From positions 77,047 to 141,046 of the forward strand of contig NZ_JANYMP010000016.1 of assembly GCF_025061645.1 (NCBI RefSeq): a stretch of 64,000 nucleotides of DNA. Reading direction: 5' to 3'. The translations under genes were made by a program, and so were the position numbers. A model generated the notes under the pieces. It saw only the letters and a program-made list of their open reading frames with translations, ran no database searches and was not told where the DNA came from. Positions 39,072 to 46,289 of this stretch are shown piece after piece. The DNA is from Umezawaea endophytica. Its GTDB lineage: Bacteria > Actinomycetota > Actinomycetes > Mycobacteriales > Pseudonocardiaceae. Position 1 is the first letter of the stretch, and every line of letters begins with the position of its first letter.

Positions 39072-41213
39072 CTAGCTCCTCAGGTCGTCAGGACGAAGCG
39101 GTGTTCCCGTTCGAACCTGGTCGAGCGCGGCCAGCAACAGGCGAAGAGCACTCGCGTCGGAACTCCCGAGCCTGTCGAAGATCTGCAAGGCTTCCGCTCC
39201 GGCGGCTCGCGCCCGCTCCTCCTGCCCTGTGCCCACGAGGTGCAGGGCGAGGTGGTGAAGAACCCTGGCCAGGCCGTAGACGTTGCTGTTCGCGCGGTGC
39301 AGGTCGATCGCGCGGTCGAACGCTTCCACAGCGTCTTCCGACCGACCCAGGTTCGCACAGGTGCGTCCGAGTTCGTCGCGCGTCCACGCCTCTCCGTCGA
39401 GATCACCGATCTCGTCCCTGATCCGCACCGCCAGGAGCAGCCGTTCCAACGACTTGCCGAACTCGTCCTGCCGACGGTGGACCGATCCGAGGTTCGTCAA
39501 CGCCCACGCCTCCGCGTGGCGGTCACCGACCTCCTGTGCAGCACGCAGGCTTTCCTCCAGCCGTTCGTGAGCCTCGTCGTACTGGCCCAGGCAGAAGTAG
39601 CTGAGGCCGAGGTTGCTCAACACGATGCCTTGGAACCGCCGGTCTCCCAGTTCCCTGAAGCCGTCGAGTGCTCGCACGCCGTGGATGACGGCCTTTTCGT
39701 CATCCTGGCGATAGCGGTACCCGCACGCGAGGCCGTGGTGCATCAACGCCGTTCCGGCGAGGTCGTTCCCGGCCGTCGCGGCGGCGAGGCCGAGACCGTG
39801 GGAGTCGCACCACACCGAGAGGTGCTTGGTCAGGTTGAAGAAGCCCTGGAGCGCGGCGGGTACCTGCCACACGAGGTCGCGCAGTCCGAGCGGGTGAGCT
39901 TGTTCCAGGCACGACTCGATGTTGACGAGTTCCGCGTCGCACCACTTCATGGCCTCGTCATGGCTCGCGAATTCGACCTTGTGCGCGTCTTCGCGGAGAT
40001 CGAGGTGACGCCGGGCGCGGTGCCCCGCCAACGTGCGGTCCGCGTGATCGGCCATGGAGGCGTACCAGGTGGTCAGGCCCAGGATGGCCGCGAACCTGTC
40101 CTCGGTCGAGTCGACCTCGGCAGCTTGCTGCCGCGCGTAGGCACGCAGGAGGTCGTGGAACCGGTAGCGGCCGTGCTCGACCTCCTCCAGCAGGTGGGCG
40201 TCGAGCAGGAACGCGAGCGACTTCCGGACCTGGCGAGGCTCCAAACGCGTCAGGGCGACCACCGCCTGCTCACTGCTGTCGGCGCAGGCTTGCACGCCGA
40301 GCAGGCGGAACACCTTGGCGCTGCACGGGTCCAGCGATCTGTAGGACAGGGAGATCGCGGGCCCCACGGCCATGAGGACGTCTCCCGGCAGTTCCAGCGC
40401 GGACAGCCGCTCGTCGTCGAGTTCGGCGGACAGGTCGGCCAAGGTGTAGTGCGGGCGGTGCCTGAGCCGCTCCGCGGCGACGCGCAGGGCCAACGGCAAC
40501 CGCGCACATTGCAGCGCGATCCTCACCGCCACCGCAGGCTCCTCGTCGACGCGCTCCGCACCCAGGATCCGCCGGAGGAGCCCGTCGGACTCGGCCGAGG
40601 AGAACACCTCCACCGGCAGGCGCTCGATGTCGAGCCCCGCCAGGCGCGTTCGGCTGGTCAGCAGCAGACGGCACTTCGTCGACGCGGTCAGCAACGGCCT
40701 CACCTGAGCGGCCGAACCCACGTTGTCGAGCACGACCAGGACCTTCCGGTCAGCCAACAGCGTCCGGTACGCGGCGGCACACCCGTCGAGGTCGTCCGGG
40801 AGGAACTCCGGACGCGTTCCCAACGCCTTCAAGAACCTCTTGAGAACCTGAATGCTCGCGGTCTCCACCTGGTCGGGGGTGAAGCCGTGGAGATCCGCGT
40901 ACAGCAGGCCGTCGGGAAAGCTCTCACCGCTGCTGTGGGCCCAGTGGACCGCCAACGTCGTCTTGCCCACCCCGGCGGACCCGGTCAAGAGCACAGGTGG
41001 ACTCATCCCCGGACCGAGCAGCAGTGAGTTCAGGGCTTCGACGTGCGAGGCGCGACCGGTGAAGTCCTTGCTCTGCAGAGGAAGCTGTCGTGGCACGGGT
41101 GCGGGAACCGTGGGGTGGAGGTTCACGTCCACCAACACCACGTCACCGTGGACGTCGGCCGCCTGGACCACTTTTCCATGGACCGTGTCGATTCGGTTGC
41201 TCACCTCGGACAT
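39072..41213 (-). CDS. STAND NTPase with NB-ARC and TPR domains
   Basis: Protein of 713 aa. It opens with a short beta motif (NRIDTVHGKVVQAADVHGDV). The NB-ARC NTPase follows: Walker A LLTGSAGVGKTTLAVHW, Walker B KVLVVLDNVGSA, the sensor LLLTSRTRLAGLD, and the LPLALRVAAERL motif. The C-terminal half is tetratricopeptide-like (GIVLSNLGLSYFCLGQYDEAHERLEESLRAA, AWALTNLGSVHRRQDEFGKSLERL). It resembles AfsR/SARP regulators but has no N-terminal OmpR-like or BTAD domain, so it cannot bind DNA by that route. It may be a regulatory or defence-type switch. The small membrane protein follows directly. Confidence 0.85.
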   Translation of the reverse strand: MSEVSNRIDTVHGKVVQAADVHGDVVLVDVNLHPTVPAPVPRQLPLQSKDFTGRASHVEALNSLLLGPGMSPPVLLTGSAGVGKTTLAVHWAHSSGESFPDGLLYADLHGFTPDQVETASIQVLKRFLKALGTRPEFLPDDLDGCAAAYRTLLADRKVLVVLDNVGSAAQVRPLLTASTKCRLLLTSRTRLAGLDIERLPVEVFSSAESDGLLRRILGAERVDEEPAVAVRIALQCARLPLALRVAAERLRHRPHYTLADLSAELDDERLSALELPGDVLMAVGPAISLSYRSLDPCSAKVFRLLGVQACADSSEQAVVALTRLEPRQVRKSLAFLLDAHLLEEVEHGRYRFHDLLRAYARQQAAEVDSTEDRFAAILGLTTWYASMADHADRTLAGHRARRHLDLREDAHKVEFASHDEAMKWCDAELVNIESCLEQAHPLGLRDLVWQVPAALQGFFNLTKHLSVWCDSHGLGLAAATAGNDLAGTALMHHGLACGYRYRQDDEKAVIHGVRALDGFRELGDRRFQGIVLSNLGLSYFCLGQYDEAHERLEESLRAAQEVGDRHAEAWALTNLGSVHRRQDEFGKSLERLLLAVRIRDEIGDLDGEAWTRDELGRTCANLGRSEDAVEAFDRAIDLHRANSNVYGLARVLHHLALHLVGTGQEERARAAGAEALQIFDRLGSSDASALRLLLAALDQVRTGTPLRPDDLRS

Positions 41214-41338
41214 CCCCGCACCTCCGGAGTCGCCTGAGCGTCGAAGGGTAACGCCTCCCGCGGCAAACCCCGCCGTTCCGGCAGGTCGGGAAGTCGCCCC
41301 CGTCGCGGGCCGTTCGCGGCGGCACTACCGTCGACGGC

Positions 41339-41857
41339 ATGAGCACCGACACGAGCACCGCCCTGCTGGTCGACGCGTTGGACCGGGTGCGCGAGGTGGT
41401 CCACCAGGTCGCGGACGGGTTGTCCGCCGAGCAGTTGGCCCAGCGCGTCGACGGCACCGCCAACTCGATCGCCTGGCTCCTCTGGCACCTCACCCGTGTC
41501 CAAGACGACCACGTGGCGGGTGTCGCGGGCACCGAGCAGGTGTGGACCGCGCAGGGCTGGGCGCGCAAGTTCGACCTGCCCCTGGACGACGCCGACATCG
41601 GCTACGGCCACGGCTCCGACGAGGTCGCCGCGGTGCGCGTGCGGTCGGCCGAGCTGCTGCTGGACTACCACGACGCCGTGCACCGCGCGTCCACGGACTA
41701 CGTGCGCGGGCTGGCCGACGCCGACTTCGGCCGGGTCGTGGACGAGCGTTGGGACCCGCCGGTGACGCTGGCGGTGCGGCTGGTCAGCGTCGTGTCCGAC
41801 GACCTCCAGCACGCGGGCCAGGCGGCGTTCGTGCGGGGGCTGGTCGAGAAGGGGTGA
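41339..41857 (+). CDS. DinB/mycothiol-transferase-like protein (DUF664)
   Basis: Protein of 172 aa of the DinB-like four-helix family. The metal-binding His pattern can be seen in IAWLLWHLTRVQDDHVAG (His in the second helix), the middle part has LLLDYHDAVHRASTDYVRGL, and the third His is in VSDDLQHAGQAAFVRG. DUF664 members in actinomycetes use mycothiol to detoxify reactive compounds. The ATG was chosen to give the usual N-terminus. It is divergent from the STAND NTPase operon (125 bp between). Confidence 0.88.
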   Translation: MSTDTSTALLVDALDRVREVVHQVADGLSAEQLAQRVDGTANSIAWLLWHLTRVQDDHVAGVAGTEQVWTAQGWARKFDLPLDDADIGYGHGSDEVAAVRVRSAELLLDYHDAVHRASTDYVRGLADADFGRVVDERWDPPVTLAVRLVSVVSDDLQHAGQAAFVRGLVEKG

Positions 41858-41873
41858 CCCGCCCGCCCCGTGC

Positions 41874-43001
41874 TCAACGCCGCTTCTCCAGCCACTCACC
41901 CCACCGCGCCAACCCCTCCTCCGGCGCCGACCTCCCGACCCCCACCCGGAACCGGTCGGTCGGCGTCGGGGTCAGCTCGGACCGGTAGACGCTCGCGGGC
42001 AGCAGCAGAACCCCTTCCTGCTCCACGAGGTCCGCGCACATCGCCTCCACGCCGTCCGCGCCGAGGTAGCGCGGGTACGCGACGCAGCCGCCCTGCGGCG
42101 GAGCCCACTCGAACAGGTCGGGGAACCGGGCGAAGAACGCGTCGAACACCGGCAGGTTCTCGGCGATGATCGCCCGGTTGCGCCCCAGCACCCGGTCCCG
42201 CGCCCGCACCGCGATCAGCGCCAGCACCTCGCTCGGCGCGGAGTTGCAGATCGACGTGTAGTGCTTCGCACCGTCCAACCTGGACAGCACCTCCCGGTCG
42301 CGGCAGGCGATCCAGCCGATCCGCAGCCCCGGCAGCCCGTACGCCTTGGACATCACGTTCAACGACAGCGCCCGCGGTGACAGGTCGACCGCCTGCGGCA
42401 GCGCGGGACCGCTCTCCAGACCGCGGTAGACCTCGTCGCTGAACAGCCACAGCCCGCGGTCGTCGCACAGCCGCACGAGCCGCGTCCACGTGTCGAGGTC
42501 CGGCACGGCGCCGGTGGGGTTGTTGGGGAAGTTGACCGACACCATCCGCGTGGTCGGCCGCAGCGCGGCCTCGACGGCGTCCACGTCGAGCGCCCACCCG
42601 TCGTCCGCGCGCAGGGCCACACCGGACACCTCGCACACCGACAGCGGGACCGTCTCGGCGGCCTGGTAGTTGGGGGTGATCACCACGACGTGGTCGCCGG
42701 GGTCGAGCAGCGTCGTCATCGCCAGGTACAGCGCCTCCTCGGCGCCCGCGAAGCACAGGACGTCCTCGGCCTCCACGTGGTCGTAGGTGTCCGCGATGGC
42801 CTGGCGCAGCGCGGGCAGCCCGTAGGTCTCGCCGTACCCCAGGTGCAGCGACTCCCACCGCTCGCGGCCGTCGTCGTCGGCCAGGGCCAGCAGTTCGGCC
42901 AGCGACAGCGTCTGCGCGTCGGAGGCGGTCAGGTGGTAGCGGGCGGCGAACTCCCAGCGGGCGAAGTGCTTCTCCAGCCGGAAGTCGGGAAGGGACGGCA
43001 T
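41874..43001 (-). CDS. PLP aminotransferase class I/II
   Basis: Fold-type I aminotransferase of 375 aa. The PLP lysine is in LNVMSKAYGLPGLRIGW; the substrate/cofactor Asn is in SVNFPNNPTGAVP; DEVYRGLE and the late FRVGVGRSAPEEG arginine complete the site. An N-terminal HLGYGETYGLPALRQAIA is typical of the aspartate aminotransferase subgroup that includes capreomycidine synthase-like enzymes. The start at ATG 43001 gives the family-like MPSLPDFRLEKHFARWEF. It is divergent from alkB across a 76-bp region with a LexA-type palindrome; its substrate is not known. Confidence 0.9.
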   Translation of the reverse strand: MPSLPDFRLEKHFARWEFAARYHLTASDAQTLSLAELLALADDDGRERWESLHLGYGETYGLPALRQAIADTYDHVEAEDVLCFAGAEEALYLAMTTLLDPGDHVVVITPNYQAAETVPLSVCEVSGVALRADDGWALDVDAVEAALRPTTRMVSVNFPNNPTGAVPDLDTWTRLVRLCDDRGLWLFSDEVYRGLESGPALPQAVDLSPRALSLNVMSKAYGLPGLRIGWIACRDREVLSRLDGAKHYTSICNSAPSEVLALIAVRARDRVLGRNRAIIAENLPVFDAFFARFPDLFEWAPPQGGCVAYPRYLGADGVEAMCADLVEQEGVLLLPASVYRSELTPTPTDRFRVGVGRSAPEEGLARWGEWLEKRR

Positions 43002-43041
43002 GATCTGGACACTACTTACCGATTGGACAGAATGTCCAGAC

Positions 43042-43057
43042 TCGAACACCCGTTCGA
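43042..43057. promoter_or_regulatory. LexA (SOS) box upstream of alkB
   Basis: TCGAAC-ACCC-GTTCGA, a perfect 6-bp inverted repeat around 4 nt, matching the actinobacterial/Gram-positive LexA operator (GAAC-N4-GTTC with CG flanks). It sits 21-36 bp before the alkB ATG; a TAGGCT hexamer just downstream (43065-43070) could be the -10. A second palindrome TGGACA-GAA-TGTCCA lies at 43024-43038. Confidence 0.75.
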
Positions 43058-43077
43058 CCTGGGTTAGGCTGCCGGGC

Positions 43078-43701
43078 ATGTCGGTACCCGTGCAGGCGTC
43101 GCTGTTCGACGACGCGGAGGCCATCGGACTCCGCGAGCTGACCGTGCGCCGGACCGAACTGGCCGCCGGGGCGTGGGTCGACGTGCGGCCGGGCTGGCTC
43201 ACCGGGGCGACCGACCTGTTCACCGAACTGGCCGAGACCGTGCCGTGGGTGGCCGAGCGGCGGCAGATGTACGACCGGGTCGTGGACGTGCCGCGCCTGC
43301 TCTGCTTCTACGACGAGCGCGTGCCGCTGCCGCACCCCGTGCTGACCGCCGCCCGCGCCGCGCTGAGCGAGCACTACGCCGCCGAACTCGGCGAGCCGTT
43401 CCGCACCGCGGGCCTGTGCTACTACCGCGACGGGCGCGACAGCGTGGCGTGGCACGGCGACACGATCGGCCGCGGCGCCACCGACGACACGATGGTCGCG
43501 ATCGTCTCCGTCGGCGCCCCGCGCGCCCTGCTGCTGCGCCCCCGCGGCGGCGGCGAGGTCGTGCGGCACGCGCTGGGCCACGGCGACCTGATCGTCATGG
43601 GCGGCTCGTGCCAGCGGACGTGGGAGCACGCCATCCCGAAGACCGCGAAGCCGGTCGGCCCGCGCGTCAGCGTCCAGTTCCGCCCGCGCGGCGTGCGCTG
43701 A
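43078..43701 (+). CDS. alkB: AlkB family 2-oxoglutarate dioxygenase
   Basis: Fe(II)/2-oxoglutarate-dependent dealkylase of 207 aa, normal AlkB length. The iron ligands are His and Asp in VAWHGDTIG and the second His in RTWEHAIP; the 2-oxoglutarate arginine is in RVSVQFRPRG. CYYRDGRDSVAWHGD is typical of AlkB homologues. AlkB repairs alkylated bases in DNA or RNA. The ATG at 43078 is right behind the promoter; earlier in-frame codons run through the LexA box. The perfect LexA-box palindrome upstream suggests SOS induction. Confidence 0.93.
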   Translation: MSVPVQASLFDDAEAIGLRELTVRRTELAAGAWVDVRPGWLTGATDLFTELAETVPWVAERRQMYDRVVDVPRLLCFYDERVPLPHPVLTAARAALSEHYAAELGEPFRTAGLCYYRDGRDSVAWHGDTIGRGATDDTMVAIVSVGAPRALLLRPRGGGEVVRHALGHGDLIVMGGSCQRTWEHAIPKTAKPVGPRVSVQFRPRGVR

Positions 43702-43709
43702 AAACGTTC
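43699..43709. promoter_or_regulatory. LacI-operator-like 11-mer, copy 1
   Basis: TGAAAACGTTC, overlapping the alkB stop codon, 174 bp before the first DUF4360 gene. The same 11-mer occurs twice more, inverted, between the two DUF4360 genes. The TGAAAACG half-site with its central CG is typical of LacI-family operators. Confidence 0.45.
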
Positions 43710-43882
43710 GTAGAACATTTTTCGCGAACAACCGGTGAAACTCCAACCGCAGCCGCTTGCTTCGGCTAAGTAAATTGCGCGGAAATTTTTACTCCATCCA
43801 GCCTGGTGCTCGCGGAACCGCCTTGCGCTACCGTTCGAATCCTGCGCCGCCATCAGGTCGAGGTATCGGAAAGGGTATCCCC

Positions 43883-44509
43883 ATGCTCACTGCGATGGCT
43901 GCTGCCGTCATGGCTTTATCGACGGTCGTGGCACCTGCCGAAGCCGCCGATTCACCACCGGACGACCGGATCACGGTCACCGTCGTCACGGTCAACGGCT
44001 CCGGGTGCCCGGCGGGCACCGCGGCCGTGGCCGCGGCAGCGGACAACACCGCGTTCACCGTGACCTACAGCGACTTCCTCGCGCAGATCGGCGTGGGGGC
44101 GAGCCCGACCGACTTCCGGAAGAACTGCCAGCTCAGCCTTCGGGTGAACTACCCGCAGGGCTTCACCTACGGCATCGCACAGGCCGACTACCGCGGCTTC
44201 GCCCACCTCGTGGCGGGAGCGAAGGGCACGGAGAAGGCGAACTACTACTTCTCCGGATCCCCGTCGACGGGGGCCACCCACCCGTTCAGCGGACCGCTCA
44301 GCGACTACTGGCAGGCGACCGACAAGACGGAGGTCGCACAGATCGTCTACGCCCCCTGCGGCGAGCAGCGCATCTTCAACGTCAACACCGAATTGCGCGT
44401 CAGCGCGGGCACGTCGGACATCTCGAAAACGACGAGCTTCATGGCGATGGATTCGACCGACGGCAGCGTCAAGACCACATTCCACTTCTCGTGGAAACGG
44501 TGCCCCTGA
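43883..44509 (+). CDS. Secreted DUF4360 protein, copy 1
   Basis: Exported protein of 208 aa. A Sec signal peptide ends after AMAAAVMALSTVVAPAEA (predicted cleavage after AEA). The mature part has DUF4360 features: VTVNGSGCPAGTAAVA at the start, FTVTYSDFLAQIGVGASPTDFRKNCQLSL, FTYGIAQADYRGFAHL and a C-terminal SFMAMDSTDGSVKTTFHFSWKRCP. Four conserved Cys could form disulfides. The ATG has an AAAGGG site. The second, similar gene follows 96 bp later, a tandem duplication. The function of the family is unknown; it is found in secreted proteins of actinomycetes and fungi. Confidence 0.85.
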   Translation: MLTAMAAAVMALSTVVAPAEAADSPPDDRITVTVVTVNGSGCPAGTAAVAAAADNTAFTVTYSDFLAQIGVGASPTDFRKNCQLSLRVNYPQGFTYGIAQADYRGFAHLVAGAKGTEKANYYFSGSPSTGATHPFSGPLSDYWQATDKTEVAQIVYAPCGEQRIFNVNTELRVSAGTSDISKTTSFMAMDSTDGSVKTTFHFSWKRCP

Positions 44510-44529
44510 AATTGTTTTCGGTCGACTAG

Positions 44530-44561
44530 GAACGTTTTCATCTCCCTCTAGAACGTTTTCA
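44530..44561. promoter_or_regulatory. Two LacI-operator-like 11-mers, copies 2 and 3
   Basis: GAACGTTTTCA occurs at 44530-44540 and again at 44551-44561, start-to-start 21 bp, i.e. two helical turns. Both are the reverse complement of the copy at 43699-43709. They lie in an AT-rich patch 45-76 bp before the second DUF4360 ATG, a typical operator position. Confidence 0.55.
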
Positions 44562-44605
44562 CCCGCGCCGCCAATCACGGTTGACCGCATTAGAAAGGTG
44601 CACCC

Positions 44606-45238
44606 ATGCTCAGTGCGATCACGGCTGCCTTCATGACCCTCGCCATCACGTTCCCACCCGGCGGCGCACCGGGCACCACTCCCCCACCGGACCACATCAC
44701 GATCGACGTCGTGACGGTCAACGGGTCGGGCTGCCCGGCGGGCACGGCGGCGGTGGCCGTCTCGCCGGACAACAAGGCGTTCACGGTGACCTACAGCGAC
44801 TTCCTCGCCCAGGTCGGCGTGGGTGCCCTGCCCACCGACTTCCGGAAGAACTGCCAGCTCAACCTGCGGGTCAACGTGCCGCAGGGCTTCACCTACGGCA
44901 TCGCGCAGGCCGACTACCGCGGCTTCGCCCACCTGGAGAGAGGGGCGAGCGGCACGGAGAGGGCCAACTACTACTTCCAGGGCATGTCGCCCACCGCCTA
45001 CAAGTCCCACACCTACAGCGGGCCGTTCAGCGACGACTGGCAGGCGACGGACACCACCGAGGTGGCCGCGATCGTCTACTCGCCGTGCGGTGAGCGGCGC
45101 AACTTCAACATCAACACGGAGCTGCGCGTCAACGCGGGGACCTCCGACCCCACGAGGACGACCAGCTTCATGGCCATGGACTCCACCGACGGCACGATCG
45201 AGACGACGTATCATTTCGCCTGGAAGCCCTGCCCCTGA
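44606..45238 (+). CDS. Secreted DUF4360 protein, copy 2
   Basis: Paralogue of the preceding gene, 210 aa. The signal peptide is weaker (MLSAITAAFMTLAITFPPGG). The mature domain is very close to copy 1: VNGSGCPAGTAAVAVSPDNKAFTVTYSDFLAQVGVGALPTDFRKNC and ADYRGFAHLERGASG, ending YHFAWKPCP. Copy 1 differs mostly in the loop before SGPL/SGPF. Tandem duplication with one transcript possible, but two operator-like sites in between suggest separate control. A terminator follows. Confidence 0.85.
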   Translation: MLSAITAAFMTLAITFPPGGAPGTTPPPDHITIDVVTVNGSGCPAGTAAVAVSPDNKAFTVTYSDFLAQVGVGALPTDFRKNCQLNLRVNVPQGFTYGIAQADYRGFAHLERGASGTERANYYFQGMSPTAYKSHTYSGPFSDDWQATDTTEVAAIVYSPCGERRNFNINTELRVNAGTSDPTRTTSFMAMDSTDGTIETTYHFAWKPCP

Positions 45239-45247
45239 CAGGCTGAG

Positions 45248-45283
45248 GGAGCCCCCGCAAGCCTCCGGGCGGGCGGGGGCTCC
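45248..45283 (+). terminator. Terminator after the DUF4360 pair
   Basis: Perfect 11-bp inverted repeat (45248-45258 and 45273-45283) with a 14-nt loop, 10 bp after the second DUF4360 stop, followed by a short TTC tail. It ends the plus-strand transcript. Confidence 0.7.
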
Positions 45284-45327
45284 TTCGTGCCGCGCGGGAA
45301 CTGTCCACAGTGGAGCAGAAGTTAAAC

Positions 45328-45365
45328 CCCGCACCGGCGGCACGTCGTTGTGCCACCGGTGCGGG
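45328..45365 (-). terminator. Terminator after the LPMO gene
   Basis: Inverted repeat with 16-bp arms (45328-45343 and 45350-45365, one G-U pair) and a 6-nt loop. On the minus strand it starts 14 bp downstream of the LPMO stop and is followed by GTTTAAC. It ends the minus-strand transcript. Confidence 0.7.
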
Positions 45366-45378
45366 CTCGCCAGAACGT

Positions 45379-46221
45379 CTATGCGCGGCGGCGCCAGAAC
45401 AGGGCCGCCGCCACCAGCAGGACACCGACCACGACGACGCCCGCGGGGATCAGCACCTTGTTGTTGGAGGCGATCGACGCGAGCCGGTCGACCTCGGGGG
45501 TGCCCGCGGCCTGCGCCGCGTCGGGGTTCGGGGCGCCGGGCCTCGGGGTGCCCGGATCGGCCGCCGCCTCGGCGGCGGGCTGGGTACCCGCCGCGGCCTT
45601 GGCGACCAGCGTCACGTCGGAGCACGAGTAGTAGGTGTCCGGGGTGTCGGAGTTCTGCCAGATCGTGTAGATGACCCGCCTGCCGGTCTTGCCCTCGGGG
45701 AGCTTCCCGTTCAGCACGTACGAGTCCTTGACCAGCGGCGGGTCGGTGACCGTGAGGAACGGCTGCTCCTCGACGTCCGCCCAGCGCAGCGCGGCCTCCG
45801 GGCGGTAGCCGTCCTTGCTCAGGTACAGCCGGAACGTGCCCTTGTGCGGGATGGTCGCCCGGTAGGTGATCCGCGCGGGGGCGGAGACGTCGAGGGTGCT
45901 CGTGGGCCAGTCGGCGCGGGCCAGGTCGAGCCCGGCGTACTCGCGGAGCCCGGCGCTGCACAGCTTGCCGTCCGGGACGACCTGGCGGTCGCGGCCCCGC
46001 ACGTTGGCGATCCGGATGTTGTCCCACTCCGCGGAAGCCTTGGGGCCGCTGGCGGACAGCGCCGCCTTGCACGCCACCGGAGGGGGTTGGGCGCCGTCGG
46101 CACCGCACGCGGCGGCTCGACTCACCGGGGACACCACCGAACCGTGCGCGGCCGCGGTCCCGACGGCGAGAACCGTGAACAGGACCGCGACCGCAGACAC
46201 CAACATCGCCCGAGTCCGCAC
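45379..46221 (-). CDS. Membrane-anchored AA10 lytic polysaccharide monooxygenase
   Basis: Copper enzyme cleaving chitin or cellulose by oxidation (280 aa from the GTG). The signal peptide ends at GTAAA, so the mature chain begins with His (HGSVVSPVSR): His26 is the first ligand of the copper histidine brace. The second His is in IPHKGTFRLYLSKDGY. Cys pairs (AAACGADG, VACKAALSA, KLCSAG) fit AA10. Unusually, no carbohydrate-binding domain follows: a Pro/Ala linker leads to a single C-terminal membrane helix (IPAGVVVVGVLLVAAALFWRRRA). The GTG has GGAGG upstream; an ATG five codons later is an alternative. Confidence 0.87.
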   Translation of the reverse strand: MRTRAMLVSAVAVLFTVLAVGTAAAHGSVVSPVSRAAACGADGAQPPPVACKAALSASGPKASAEWDNIRIANVRGRDRQVVPDGKLCSAGLREYAGLDLARADWPTSTLDVSAPARITYRATIPHKGTFRLYLSKDGYRPEAALRWADVEEQPFLTVTDPPLVKDSYVLNGKLPEGKTGRRVIYTIWQNSDTPDTYYSCSDVTLVAKAAAGTQPAAEAAADPGTPRPGAPNPDAAQAAGTPEVDRLASIASNNKVLIPAGVVVVGVLLVAAALFWRRRA

Positions 46222-46289
46222 TCGTCCACCTCCACGGGGGGATACGGACGACGGTCGGCGAACGTTCAAGCGAACTCGGGAGGCCGGTC

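Noticed and set aside
39072-41213. STAND NTPase as a SARP-type pathway activator
   Set aside because: There is no OmpR-like winged helix or BTAD region; the protein begins just before the NTPase domain.
43883-45238. DUF4360 tandem genes as a mobile duplication
   Set aside because: No inverted repeats, transposase or target-site duplications flank the pair. Simple tandem duplication explains it.
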